Assembly (NCBI RefSeq): GCF_002770725.1
Contig: NZ_NQVN01000001.1
Coordinates: forward strand, 806,001 to 870,000
From: Pleomorphomonas carboxyditropha
GTDB lineage: Bacteria; Pseudomonadota; Alphaproteobacteria; Rhizobiales; Pleomorphomonadaceae
Length of the DNA: 64,000 bases
Direction of reading: 5' to 3'
The stretch's first letter is position 1; each line of letters opens with the position of its first letter. The notes under the pieces are model-generated. The model made no database searches, had not been told where the DNA came from, and was given only the letters and a program-made list of their open reading frames with translations. This document shows positions 39,193 to 49,584 of this stretch, piece after piece. The position numbers were made by a program, and so were the translations under genes.

Positions 39193-40686
39193 TCAGCGTC
39201 CGGCCGGCAGGGTGGACAGCGTGTCGGCCAAGCGGCGGAAGGCCGCGTATTTTTCGCGATAGGCGGGGAAGCTCCCGGCATCCGGCTCGATCAGCGCGCC
39301 GGATGGGCACATGGCCGCCATGGCTTCCTTGAAGCCCTTGTGGACGCCGGAGCCGACGGCGGCGGCGATGGCGGCGCCGAGGCAGCCGGACTGCTCGACG
39401 TGCATCACCTCGACCGGCATCTCGGAGATGTCGGCGACCATCTGCATCCAGGGCTTGGAGCGGGTCGGGCCGCCGGTGAGGCGCAGCGTCTTGTCGCGGC
39501 CGGACAGCTTGACGATCCGCTCGAGGTGGACGTGCTGCGAGAAGCAGATGCCCTCGTAGACCGCCTGCAGCACCTGGCCGAGGCCGTGGGCATTGGCGAG
39601 GCCGTGCAGGCCGGCCGTGAGATCGTCGCCGAGGTTGGAGGCGAACAGATAGGGCAGGAACTGGATGCCGGTGCCCGCCTTGGGCAGCGCCGAGATCATC
39701 AGGTCGGCCTGGCGGTAGCAGTCGGGCATGCCGCCGAGGAAGGTGCGGACGAACCATTCGAGGTTGCCGGCCGAGGTCGGGCTGCCTTCGTGGACGAAGT
39801 AGCGGTCCGGCATGCAGTAGCGGCCCCAGATGTAGGGCCAGTTGTCGCCTTGGGGCTTCAGGATGCGGTCGGTGGTCCAGGTGACGATGGTCCAGGTGCC
39901 CATCACCACGTTGACGAAGCTCGGATCGGCGAGGCCGGCGCAGACGGCGGCCGACACCACGTCGAAGAAGCCGCCGAACACCGGCGTGCCCGCCTTGAGG
40001 CCGGTTTCCTCGGCCGCCTTGGCGCTCAGGCCGGCGACGCGCTCCTCCGAGCCGACGACCGGCGGCAGGCAGCCCTCCATCTCGTCGATGCCGAACATCC
40101 TGAAGAGAGCGGGGTCGTAGGCGCCCTTCTCGACGTTGTAGAGATTGCTGCCGGAGATGTTGGTGACCTCGGCGGCGAAAACGCCGGTCAGCTTGTAGCG
40201 GACGAAATCGTGCGCCATCAGCACGTGACGCGTCCGGCGGTAGTTGTCCGGCTCGTTGGCCTTCATCCAGGCGAGCAGCGACACCGGGTGGCCGGTCCAG
40301 AGCTGCTGATAGCCGTAGGGATAGCTCGCCGCGTCGAGCCCCTTGGCCTTCCAGTCCTTGACGATGGACAGCGAGCGGTTGTCGGAGGAGATGATGCCGT
40401 TGCGCACCGGCTCGCCGTCGGCATCGAGGGCGTAGAGCCCCTTGCCGTGGGCGGAGAAGCTGATGCCGGCGATCTCGTCGGCCGAAACGCCGGCTTCGGC
40501 GACGACGCGGCGGATGGTGCCGGCGACGATCCGCCACATGGCGTTCATGTCGCGCTCGGACCAGCCGACGTGGGCGGCGACGCCGTTGTCGACCTCGGAG
40601 GCCACGGCCTTTTCATGCCCCTCGGCGTCGTAGAGGCCGCTCTTGATGACGGTGCCGCCGATATCGATTCCGAGAAAGTAGGTCAC
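39193..40686 (-). CDS. lyxK: L-xylulose kinase (LyxK-like FGGY kinase)
   Basis: This 497-residue FGGY kinase resembles E. coli LyxK along its length: GWSERDMNAMW, AHGKGLYALD, LWTGHPVSLLAWMK, NISGSNLYN, VFGGFFDVVS, VMGTWTIVT, HEGSPTSAGNLEWF and the ATP-site LTGGPTRSKPWMQM. It should phosphorylate L-xylulose to L-xylulose 5-phosphate, the substrate of the downstream epimerase. It starts with GTG 40686 behind AAGGA. It is one of five FGGY kinases in this window. Confidence 0.88.
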   Translation of the reverse strand: MTYFLGIDIGGTVIKSGLYDAEGHEKAVASEVDNGVAAHVGWSERDMNAMWRIVAGTIRRVVAEAGVSADEIAGISFSAHGKGLYALDADGEPVRNGIISSDNRSLSIVKDWKAKGLDAASYPYGYQQLWTGHPVSLLAWMKANEPDNYRRTRHVLMAHDFVRYKLTGVFAAEVTNISGSNLYNVEKGAYDPALFRMFGIDEMEGCLPPVVGSEERVAGLSAKAAEETGLKAGTPVFGGFFDVVSAAVCAGLADPSFVNVVMGTWTIVTWTTDRILKPQGDNWPYIWGRYCMPDRYFVHEGSPTSAGNLEWFVRTFLGGMPDCYRQADLMISALPKAGTGIQFLPYLFASNLGDDLTAGLHGLANAHGLGQVLQAVYEGICFSQHVHLERIVKLSGRDKTLRLTGGPTRSKPWMQMVADISEMPVEVMHVEQSGCLGAAIAAAVGSGVHKGFKEAMAAMCPSGALIEPDAGSFPAYREKYAAFRRLADTLSTLPAGR

Positions 40687-40746
40687 GGCTCTTGGTCCTT
40701 TGAAGAAACGCGGGACTGGTTCGGCTTGCGCCGGGCAAAGAGGATC

Positions 40747-40761
40747 CCGTCCGTCGGACGG
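40747..40761 (-). repeat. Intercistronic palindrome
   Basis: CCGTCCG and CGGACGG flank a central T in the 122-base gap between two FGGY kinase genes. It could be a small hairpin or a protein site. Confidence 0.3.
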
Positions 40762-40808
40762 ATGGCCCGGCGATCAGGCGTGGTCGGTTCGGGGCGGCCG
40801 AAGGGCTG

Positions 40809-42398
40809 TCAGCCGGCGGCGAGAAGGCTTCGATATTTCAACTGGTCGCCCGCCATCTCGCGGAAGACACGGTATTTCCTGTCGTGGAAGGCAGCGGTTT
40901 CGGATCGGGGCATCGTCACCGAGACATCGCCGGCCATGGCCAGCATGGCGTCGGTGAGCTTGGGATAGAGGCCGGCCGCCGTCGCGCCCAGCATGGCCGA
41001 GCCGAGCAGCATCGCCTCGCTTTCCGAGATGATCTCGATCGGCAGGCCGGTGACGTCGGCGAATTCGCGCACCCAGAGCGGGTTCTTGGCGCCGCCGCCA
41101 GCGAGGCGGATGCGCTTGATGGCGTAGCCGTTGCCGTTCATCGTCTCGATGATGTGGCGCGTGCCGTAGGCGACCGACTGCAGCGCGGCGAGATAGCGGA
41201 CGGCGAGGCTTTCCAGCGTGTCGTCGAGCTTGAGGCCCGAGATCATGCCGGTCAGCGTCGGGTCGGCGAGCGGCGAGCGATTGCCGAGGTAGTAGCCGAG
41301 CAGGTGGAAGTCGCTGGTCGGGAACGGGTTCCCGGCCTCGATCTTGCCGACGAGATCGTTGAGATAGGCGTAGGTCGACCGGCCCGTCCGGGCGAGCTCC
41401 TTCTCCAGCGCCGGCCAGGCGGCGCTGTCGCGCACCACGAAGTCGACCAGCGCGCCGGCCGCGCTCTGTCCGCCTTCGGCCAGCCAGTAACCGGGCACCA
41501 TGGCGCCGTGATAGGGGCCCCAGACGCCGGGAACGAAGTGGCGGTCGCGGTTGGAGGCCATGTGGCAGGCCGACGTGCCGGCGATCACCGCCAGCGCTTC
41601 CTCGGGCCGGTCGCCGAGCACGCCGACGCCGCCGGCGTGCGCGTCGATCAGGCCGACGGCCACGACGACGTCCGGCGACAGGCCGAGCTCGGCGGCGGCC
41701 GCCGCCGTCAGTTTGCCGGCCGGGGTGCCGGCCTCGAGAATGGTGTCGCCGATGCGGTTTTCATCGAGCAGCTCCACGAGGTCGAGCGCCTCGAAGAACG
41801 GCCGCGACCAGCGCTTTTCGTGATGGAGGTAGGTCCACTTGCAGACGGTGGTGCAGGCCGAGCGCACGGTGCTGCCGGTCGACCGCCAGCTCAGGAAGTC
41901 GGCGAGGTCGAGGAACAGGGCGACGCGCTGGTATTGCTCGGGCAGGTGGGTCTTGAGCCAGCGGATCTTGGGGATCTCCATCTCCGGCGAGATGGCGCCG
42001 CCGACGAAGTCGAGCACCTCGTAGCCGCCCTTGTTGATGGCTTCCGCCTCGGCGAGCGCCCGGTGATCCATCCAGACGACGACATTCCATTGGTCGTCGC
42101 CCGTCTCGGACACCGACACCGGCTTTCCCTCGGCGTCGACGGCCACCAGCGAGCAGGTGGCGTCGTAGCCGATCGCCTTGATGTCGCCGACCGGCACGCC
42201 GGCGGCGACCACCACGGCGCGGACGCACTCGACGACGCCGGCCCAGATGTCGCCGGAGGACTGCTCGACGTGGAGCGGCCGCGGCTTGTTCATCCGGATC
42301 GGGCGGTCGGCGACGGCAAGGCGGCCGCCGCGCTCGTCGAACAGCGCCGCCCTGACGCTGCCGGTGCCCACATCCACGCCGATGACATAGGAAGTCAT
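40809..42398 (-). CDS. FGGY pentulose kinase (D-ribulokinase-like)
   Basis: This 529-residue kinase belongs to the ribulokinase/YpCarbK branch: GVDVGTGSVRAALFD at the N-terminus, GYDATCSLV, VWMDHRA, VGLIDAHAGGVG, and RLAGGGAKNPLWVREF at the ATP site. It probably phosphorylates D-ribulose or a similar ketopentose. With the ribitol-dehydrogenase-like SDR at the end of the operon this would give ribitol, ribulose and ribulose 5-phosphate. ATG 42398 is preceded by GAGG at seven bases. Confidence 0.82.
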   Translation of the reverse strand: MTSYVIGVDVGTGSVRAALFDERGGRLAVADRPIRMNKPRPLHVEQSSGDIWAGVVECVRAVVVAAGVPVGDIKAIGYDATCSLVAVDAEGKPVSVSETGDDQWNVVVWMDHRALAEAEAINKGGYEVLDFVGGAISPEMEIPKIRWLKTHLPEQYQRVALFLDLADFLSWRSTGSTVRSACTTVCKWTYLHHEKRWSRPFFEALDLVELLDENRIGDTILEAGTPAGKLTAAAAAELGLSPDVVVAVGLIDAHAGGVGVLGDRPEEALAVIAGTSACHMASNRDRHFVPGVWGPYHGAMVPGYWLAEGGQSAAGALVDFVVRDSAAWPALEKELARTGRSTYAYLNDLVGKIEAGNPFPTSDFHLLGYYLGNRSPLADPTLTGMISGLKLDDTLESLAVRYLAALQSVAYGTRHIIETMNGNGYAIKRIRLAGGGAKNPLWVREFADVTGLPIEIISESEAMLLGSAMLGATAAGLYPKLTDAMLAMAGDVSVTMPRSETAAFHDRKYRVFREMAGDQLKYRSLLAAG

Positions 42399-42461
42399 GG
42401 TCAAACCTCGTGACGCCGCTTTTCCTGTTGACCGGTCCGATGGTCCGGTCCCTGGTGTTCT

Positions 42462-42501
42462 GCCGGGAGGCGCCTCGTCGACTTGCGGGGCGCCTCCCGG
42501 C
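42462..42501 (-). repeat. Strong stem-loop between permease and kinase genes
   Basis: GCCGGGAGGCGCC (42462-42474) and GGCGCCTCCCGGC (42489-42501) are perfect 13-base complements. It lies just after the permease stop and separates transport from catabolic genes; there is no T-tract. It probably attenuates the downstream half or stabilises the upstream message. Confidence 0.6.
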
Positions 42502-42505
42502 TTGT

Positions 42506-43496
42506 TCAGCGCGAATTCCGCTTGCGTAGATAGCCGATGAGGACGGCGATCAGCAGGATGACGCCCTTGACGACGCGCTGGCTGTAGGGCGACAGGCCGA
42601 TCATGTTCAGGCTGTTGTTGAGCACGCCGAGCAGCAGGGCGCCGATCAGGGTGCCGACGATATGGCCGCGGCCGCCGGTGATCGCCGTGCCGCCGAGCAC
42701 CACCGCCGCGATGGCGTCGAGCTCCACGCCGATGGCCGAGTTGGGCTGGCCGGACAACAGGCGCGAGGTCTGGATCATGCCGGCGATGGCGGCGGTGAAG
42801 CCGGAGATGGCGTAGACCATCAGCTTGATGCGGGCGGTGCGGATACCCGACAGGATGGCCGCGTCTTCGTTGCCGCCGACGGCGTAGACGTAGCGGCCGA
42901 TCGGCAGGCGGTTCAGCACGAAGTAGGCGGCCGCGAAGACGATCAGCATGATCAGCGTCGGGATCGGCAGGCCGAGCACGTATTCGCGGCCGATGAACCC
43001 GAACTCGCGATCGATCGGCAGCGGATAGCCGTTGGTGTAGATGAGGCCGAGACCGCGCGGGATCTCCATCATCGCCAGCGTGACGATGATCGGCGGCAGG
43101 GCGAAGCGGGCGATGAAGAAGCCCGACACCGCGCCGGTCAGGGCGCCGCCGAAGATGGCGACCAGCGCCGCCGCCCAGAAGGGGAAGCCCATGTTGGCGA
43201 TCATGCCGGCCATCAGCGTCGAGGCGAGCGCCACGATGGCGCCGACCGACAGGTCGATGCCGCCGGTCAGGATGACGAAGGTCATGCCGACGGCGATGAT
43301 GCCGGTGGTGGACACCTGGCGCGTGATGTTGAGCAGGTTGTCGGCCGTGAAGAAGTTCTCGTTCATGAACGAGGTGAGGATCATCAGGACGATCAGCGCC
43401 ACGAAGGAAACGAATTCCGGCCGGCCCACGGCGGCCTTGGCAAGGCCGACCAGTCCGGCGGGCTCTTCGCGCGATGTCGCGCCGGTGGCTGCAGCT

Positions 43497-43504
<8 letters not shown>
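42506..43504 (-). CDS. CUT2 sugar ABC transporter permease
   Basis: This 332-residue RbsC-type permease has GGIDLSVGAIVALA near residue 85. The start is ATG 43504 behind GGGAGG, overlapping the end of the ATPase gene by eight bases. It functions with the ATPase and binding protein encoded just upstream. Confidence 0.92.
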
Positions 43505-44990
<1,486 letters not shown>

Positions 44991-45058
44991 GGCGGAACCC
45001 TCGGAGCGCGCCGTTCCAGACGGCGGTGCTGATCGGACTGTCCGGAAAACGGGTTCGC

Positions 45059-45093
45059 CGCGGGGAGGGGCGGTCGGCCGCTTCCTCCCCGCG
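45059..45093 (-). repeat. Stem-loop after the binding-protein gene
   Basis: CGCGGGGAGG (45059-45068) and CCTCCCCGCG (45084-45093) are perfect ten-base complements in the gap between binding-protein stop and ATPase start. It is placed like the hairpins at 34796 and 60032. Confidence 0.55.
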
Positions 45094-45102
45094 ACGGATC
45101 GA

Positions 45103-46020
45103 TTACCAGGCGAAGGTCGCCGCGTTGGATTGGTCGACGAGCTCGACGTCGATCGGGATCACGGCCGGAACGTGGGCGCCCATGTACTTGGCAAGCGCGA
45201 TGGCGAGGCCGATCCGCATCTGGTCGCGCGGGAACTGGGCGGCGGTGGCCTTGAAGGCCGTGCCGGCAGCGATCGCCTTGGTCGCCTCGGGGGCGCCGTC
45301 GACCGAGGTCAGGACGATGTCCTTGCCCGAGCCCTCGATAGCCGCCAGCGCGCCCATCGAGCCGCCGTCGTTGACCGAGAAGACGCCCTTCAGGTCGGGA
45401 TGCGACTGGATCATGTTCTCGACGACGTCGACGGCGATGTCGCGTTCCTGGCGGCCGTTCTGGATGTCGACCAGCTTGACGTCCGGCGCCTTGGCGAGGG
45501 CGTCCTTGCAGCCGCGAACGCGCTCGAGGATCGGAACCACGGCGATACCGTCGAGGATGGCGACCTCGCCCTTGCCGCCGATATCCTTGATCAGGGCATC
45601 GCAGGCCAGCACGCCGGCATCGTAGTTCTTGGAGCCGACGAAAGCGTCGACGCCGGCGGCCTGCGCGTCCACCGACACCACCGTCACGCCTTTGGCCTTG
45701 GCGGCTTCGACGGCGCTGCGCACGCCTTCGGAGTCGGTCGGGTTGACCACCAGGATATTGACACCCTTGGAGACCATATCCTCGATGTCGCTGAGCTGCT
45801 TGGAAACATCGTGGCGAGCGTCGGCAACGTAAACTTCAGTATTGTCACCGAGCAGCTTGGCGAAAGCCGTGACTTCCTCGTTCATGACGATGAAGTAGGG
45901 GTTGTTCATTTCCTGGAAGGAAACACCGATCTTGGGAGCGTCCTTGGCGAGAGCTGCACCTGCCGACAGGACAAGCGTCGCCGAAGCGGCGAGCAGCGCC
46001 GCTTTTGCATGAATATTCAT
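45103..46020 (-). CDS. CUT2 sugar-binding periplasmic protein
   Basis: This 305-residue protein has a signal peptide (MNIHAKAALLAASATLVLSAGAA) and ribose-binding-type segments FQEMNNPYFIVM, NILVVNPTDSEGV, VDAQAAGVDAFVG and VNDGGSMGALAA. ATG 46020 follows GGAGGAGACG. It leads a seven-gene operon that ends in LyxK, UlaE and an SDR, so the ligand is probably a pentitol or rare pentulose. An AraC regulator is divergent. Confidence 0.92.
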   Translation of the reverse strand: MNIHAKAALLAASATLVLSAGAALAKDAPKIGVSFQEMNNPYFIVMNEEVTAFAKLLGDNTEVYVADARHDVSKQLSDIEDMVSKGVNILVVNPTDSEGVRSAVEAAKAKGVTVVSVDAQAAGVDAFVGSKNYDAGVLACDALIKDIGGKGEVAILDGIAVVPILERVRGCKDALAKAPDVKLVDIQNGRQERDIAVDVVENMIQSHPDLKGVFSVNDGGSMGALAAIEGSGKDIVLTSVDGAPEATKAIAAGTAFKATAAQFPRDQMRIGLAIALAKYMGAHVPAVIPIDVELVDQSNAATFAW

Positions 46021-46276
46021 AACGTCTCCTCCGTAATTATTGCCTTTCGGCGGATTCCTTCTAGCCGACCTCCTCGATCTGCCCCTAGACGATTTTCCTG
46101 ATTTGTCTTGTACTTTTTCCACCCTTCCCTTGAATCTTCAGGGGAATTCGCCGTACCGATTAGCCTTTGGTCTGAGTGGCAAAGGGCGTCCGGCGGTTCG
46201 TCTTGACAGGGGCGCCGCCGGCTTCCGATCATTGCCGGCGGGCGAGCTGCCGCTGGCCGACCGATAGGAACCGACA
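46021..46276. promoter_or_regulatory. Divergent promoter region, CUT2/pentitol operon and araC-type gene
   Basis: This 256-base gap must hold both promoters and the AraC sites. TTGACA at 46204-46209 faces the regulator gene, but no good -10 box is spaced to it. No clear direct repeat stands out by eye. Confidence 0.4.
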
Positions 46277-47185
46277 ATGCCGGAGATGAAGCCGTCGCTC
46301 GAGGTGAACGACAACAACCTCGGAAATTCCTTCCGCTTTCAGCGCTGCGGCTGGCCGAACGACAGCGACAAATGGCATTTTCATCCCGAATACGAGCTGC
46401 ACCAGATCGTCAGGACCAGCGGCAAGCTGTTCATTGGCGACAACGTGCTGAATTTCCGGCCGGGCAGCCTGTTCCTGATCGGACCCTACACGCCGCACAA
46501 CTTCGTCAGCGACGCCCGCAGCGGCGCGGTGGTTCCCGAGCGCGACCTCATCCTGCAGTTCCGCAAGGAGTGGATCGAGGCCAGCGCCAACGTGCTGACC
46601 GAGTTGCGGCTGCTGCGTCCGGCCTTCGACGAGGCGGTGTTCGGTGTCGAGTACGGCGGCGAGACGCAGCAGGCGGTCTACGGCCTGATGAACCGCATCG
46701 ACAGCGAGGAGCCGCTGGAGCGGCTGATCTCGTTTATGCGGATCATCGACCATCTGAAGCAATGCCGCCGCAAGACGGTGCTCGGAACGTCGCGCTATTT
46801 CATCGACATGCGGACCGCCTCGCTCAGGCGGTTCAACAAGGTGGTCGACTATATCCACGAGCACATCGAGGAGGACGTCTCGATGGAGGAGGCCGCCGAC
46901 CTCGTCGGCATGAGCTATAAGATGTTTTCCCGCTGGTTCATCGAATGCACCGGCATCGGCTTCCGCCGTTACGTCATCAAGACGAGAATCAACAAGTCCT
47001 GCGAGTATCTGTTCTCCACCTCGCGCTCCATCCAGGAGATCTGCTACCTGGTGGGGTTCAACAACGTGTCCAACTACAACCGGCTGTTCCGGCAGGTCAT
47101 CGGCGTCACGCCCAGCGAGTTCCGTCGCAAGTCGCAGGAAGCGCAGGAATACGAGTTTCCGCTCGAAGGCTTCGCCGCCGCCTGA
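46277..47185 (+). CDS. AraC-family transcriptional regulator with cupin sensor domain
   Basis: This 302-residue protein has an N-terminal cupin (WHFHPEYELHQIV; FIGDNVLNFRPGSLFLIGP) that would bind sugar, and a C-terminal double helix-turn-helix (SMEEAADLVGMSYKMFSRWF; QEICYLVGFNNVSNYNRLFR). It is divergent from the pentitol operon and is presumably its activator. It converges on an FGGY kinase gene with a ten-base gap. Confidence 0.92.
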   Translation: MPEMKPSLEVNDNNLGNSFRFQRCGWPNDSDKWHFHPEYELHQIVRTSGKLFIGDNVLNFRPGSLFLIGPYTPHNFVSDARSGAVVPERDLILQFRKEWIEASANVLTELRLLRPAFDEAVFGVEYGGETQQAVYGLMNRIDSEEPLERLISFMRIIDHLKQCRRKTVLGTSRYFIDMRTASLRRFNKVVDYIHEHIEEDVSMEEAADLVGMSYKMFSRWFIECTGIGFRRYVIKTRINKSCEYLFSTSRSIQEICYLVGFNNVSNYNRLFRQVIGVTPSEFRRKSQEAQEYEFPLEGFAAA

Positions 47186-47200
47186 CGCGGCGGCGTCAGG
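47181..47200. terminator. Bidirectional terminator between convergent genes
   Basis: CCTGACG (47181-47187) and CGTCAGG (47194-47200) form a perfect seven-pair stem with a six-base loop. The two convergent TGA stop codons lie in opposite arms. TTT follows on the forward strand. Confidence 0.55.
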
Positions 47201-48758
47201 TTTCGTTGACGGTGGGAAAATAGGACTTCATGTGCTCGTAGAGCCGCTTGAAGTTCTCGAAGGTGCGCTCGTAGACGGCATTGGCGGCGGCGTCCGGCGT
47301 CAGCACTCTCGCCTGTTGGCGGACGCTCAGCCAGTCGACCATCTGCTGGCGGTCGATCATGCCCACCCCGTAGGCGGCGATCACCGCCGCGCCGTAGGCC
47401 GCCTTGCCGCTGTTGGGCAGCACCCGCACCGGCCGGCCGGTGACGTTGGTGATGATTTCCACCCAGAGGTCGGATTTCGACACGTCGCCGACCACGGTCA
47501 ATTGGTCCTCCAATCCCTGGAAGGCGGCGCTGCCGTAGTCGATGTTGTTCTTGAGCGCGTAGGCGACGCTCTCCAGCATGGCCCGGTAGAGGTGCGACTT
47601 GGTATGGCTGAGCGTCAGGCCGGTGATGGTGCCGCGCGCGTCGACGTCCCAGATCGGGCTGCGCTCGCCCATGAAATAGGGCAGCATCATCAGGCCGTTG
47701 GAGCCGGGCTGAATGGTCGAGGCGTGCTCGTCGAGAAGGTCGTAGGCCGATATGCGCCGTTTGCCGCCGCTGGTCAGCGACTCGACCAGCCGCTCGTTGT
47801 CGGCGAAATTGTCGCGGAACCACTGGACCACCGAGCCGGAGGTCGCCGAGCCGCCGTAGGAATAGGTGAGCGTCTCGCTGTCGATCACGTAGGGCATCGA
47901 CACGAGGCCTGGAAAGCGGTCGGCGCTGGCGTGGATGAAGCCCCAGCAGGTCGACGAACTCAGCATGGCGGCGTGCTGGCCCTCGCGCACCACGCCGGCC
48001 CTGAGCGTGGCGACCGCCGCATCGACGCCGCCGGCGCAGACCGGCATGCCCTCGGTAAGGCCGAGCATGCGGGCGCCGGCCTTGTGCAGCCGGCCGACCA
48101 CCTCCTGGGAGCCGACCAGCCGCTCCGGGAAGAAATAGGGAGGGATGTCGAGGATATCGGCCATCTCCTCCGACCAGGCGCGCTTGCCGAGGTCATAGAC
48201 GCCGCCGATGTTGCAGGCCTGCGAATGGTCGACGGCGATTTCGCCGGTCAGGCGATAGATGATGTCGGCGTTGGGCGGCAGGAAATAGTTGATCCGCGAC
48301 CAGACCTCCGGCTCGTGGTTCTTGATCCACAGGATCTTGGTGAAGCCGAAGTAGGAATCCGCGCCGTTGCCGGTGATGGCGTAGAGATCCTCCTCGCTGA
48401 TCATCTGGCGAACGCGTTCGCTTTCGATCTTGGCGCGACGATCCAGCCAGAGCAGGCAAGGGCGGATCGGCTGCATGCCGACGTCGACCGGAATGCCGGT
48501 GCCGCCGCCGATGGCCGACACCGCCATGCCCTTGACGCTCTGGGCGGTGACGCCGGCGCGCAGCAAGGTCTCCCGCACGGCCTCCGTGAAGGCGTGCAGC
48601 CAGGCTTCGGACGATTGCTCGGCCCACAGGCTGTGCAGGCTGACGAAGCCGTATTCGGCCCGCCCCTGGCCGAGGATACGGCCGTCCCGATCCACCAACA
48701 CGGCTTTCACCGACGAGGTGCCCAGGTCCACGCCCAATACGCAATCGGCCCCGGTCAT
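47196..48758 (-). CDS. FGGY-family carbohydrate kinase (xylulokinase-like)
   Basis: This kinase of about 520 residues has GVDLGTSSVKAVLVD at the N-terminus, LLWLDRRA, a substrate loop GGVDAAVATLRAG, PYFMGERSP, typical of XylB-like kinases, and VVGDVSKSDLWVEI at the ATP site. Start is ATG 48758 or GTG 48764; AGGAGG lies four to ten bases before these. It is monocistronic and converges on the AraC gene. A ketopentose or polyol substrate is likely. Confidence 0.85.
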   Translation of the reverse strand: MTGADCVLGVDLGTSSVKAVLVDRDGRILGQGRAEYGFVSLHSLWAEQSSEAWLHAFTEAVRETLLRAGVTAQSVKGMAVSAIGGGTGIPVDVGMQPIRPCLLWLDRRAKIESERVRQMISEEDLYAITGNGADSYFGFTKILWIKNHEPEVWSRINYFLPPNADIIYRLTGEIAVDHSQACNIGGVYDLGKRAWSEEMADILDIPPYFFPERLVGSQEVVGRLHKAGARMLGLTEGMPVCAGGVDAAVATLRAGVVREGQHAAMLSSSTCWGFIHASADRFPGLVSMPYVIDSETLTYSYGGSATSGSVVQWFRDNFADNERLVESLTSGGKRRISAYDLLDEHASTIQPGSNGLMMLPYFMGERSPIWDVDARGTITGLTLSHTKSHLYRAMLESVAYALKNNIDYGSAAFQGLEDQLTVVGDVSKSDLWVEIITNVTGRPVRVLPNSGKAAYGAAVIAAYGVGMIDRQQMVDWLSVRQQARVLTPDAAANAVYERTFENFKRLYEHMKSYFPTVNET

Positions 48759-49102
48759 TCGCACCAGGCCTCCTCTTCCGTCTCATCCCTTTTTGGCGGC
48801 AGGATTCTCACGCCTGCCTACTTCAGAGCAACAATAGTAGTCCATTCCCTTGCGGCGGGGCAATCGACGGATTCAATCGTTTGGACGATGGGTAACGACG
48901 GATTTACCTGCGAAGGCCCGTCTTGCTGGTCGAGTCCATGGAGTGCACGCTGGCGTCGACATTGACGATCGATGCGCTTTCGCTACTTTATTTTGTGCGC
49001 CTCATGAAATACACTAATTCGTGGTGTGGCTCTTTCGGCCTGTTCCCTAAGCTACCTTGATCGCTACGACGCTCGTCGACCATCGCCAAGCTGGAGACTC
49101 CA
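48759..49102. other. Intergenic region before the RiPP-like locus
   Basis: This 344-base gap is AT-richer than its left flank. It includes the weak palindrome CACTAATTCGTG (49012-49023), a possible site for the adjacent XRE regulator, and TTGACG near 48962 with an AT-rich ACTTTATTTT downstream that could form a promoter. No gene is convincing. Confidence 0.45.
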
Positions 49103-49549
49103 ATGACCGCCAAGTTGCCTAACCCGATCGACATCCATGTTGGTTCGCGCGTGCGCATGCGCCGGTTTCTCGTCGGGATGACGCAGGGGAAGCTGGCGGA
49201 GCAATTGGGGATCACCTTCCAGCAGGTCCAGAAATACGAAAAGGGGACGAGCCGCATCAGCGCGTCGCGTCTCCAGACGATCGCCAATGTCTTCGAAGTG
49301 CCGGTGGGTTTCTTTTTCGAGAATATCGCCAGCCATGCGAGCGCCGAATACGATCCCCTGTCGGATGCCGCCGACGCGTCGCTGCTGACGCTGGACGGCA
49401 TGGCGCTCAACAAGGCTTTCGTTCGCATCCGGAGCGCCAGGGTCAGGAGATCGATCATCGAGCTGGTGAAGCTTTTGGCCGACGACTGCGATGCATCGCT
49501 GACCGATCTGTCGATCGATGCGGATATCCGGGGGCTTCGCTCCAACTGA
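49103..49549 (+). CDS. XRE-family helix-turn-helix regulator
   Basis: This 148-residue protein has an N-terminal HTH_3 domain (GKLAEQLGITFQQVQKYEKGTSRISASRL, residues about 30-60) and a short C-terminal region typical of alphaproteobacterial XRE regulators. ATG 49103 has GGAGA upstream. It is 35 bases before the SARP-type regulator and could share its transcript, possibly controlling the YcaO/TfuA locus. Such genes often occur as many paralogues, so a specific role here is inference. Confidence 0.88.
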   Translation: MTAKLPNPIDIHVGSRVRMRRFLVGMTQGKLAEQLGITFQQVQKYEKGTSRISASRLQTIANVFEVPVGFFFENIASHASAEYDPLSDAADASLLTLDGMALNKAFVRIRSARVRRSIIELVKLLADDCDASLTDLSIDADIRGLRSN

Positions 49550-49584
49550 ATTTCGGAAGGCATTCGAACCAAAAGGGGAATGGC

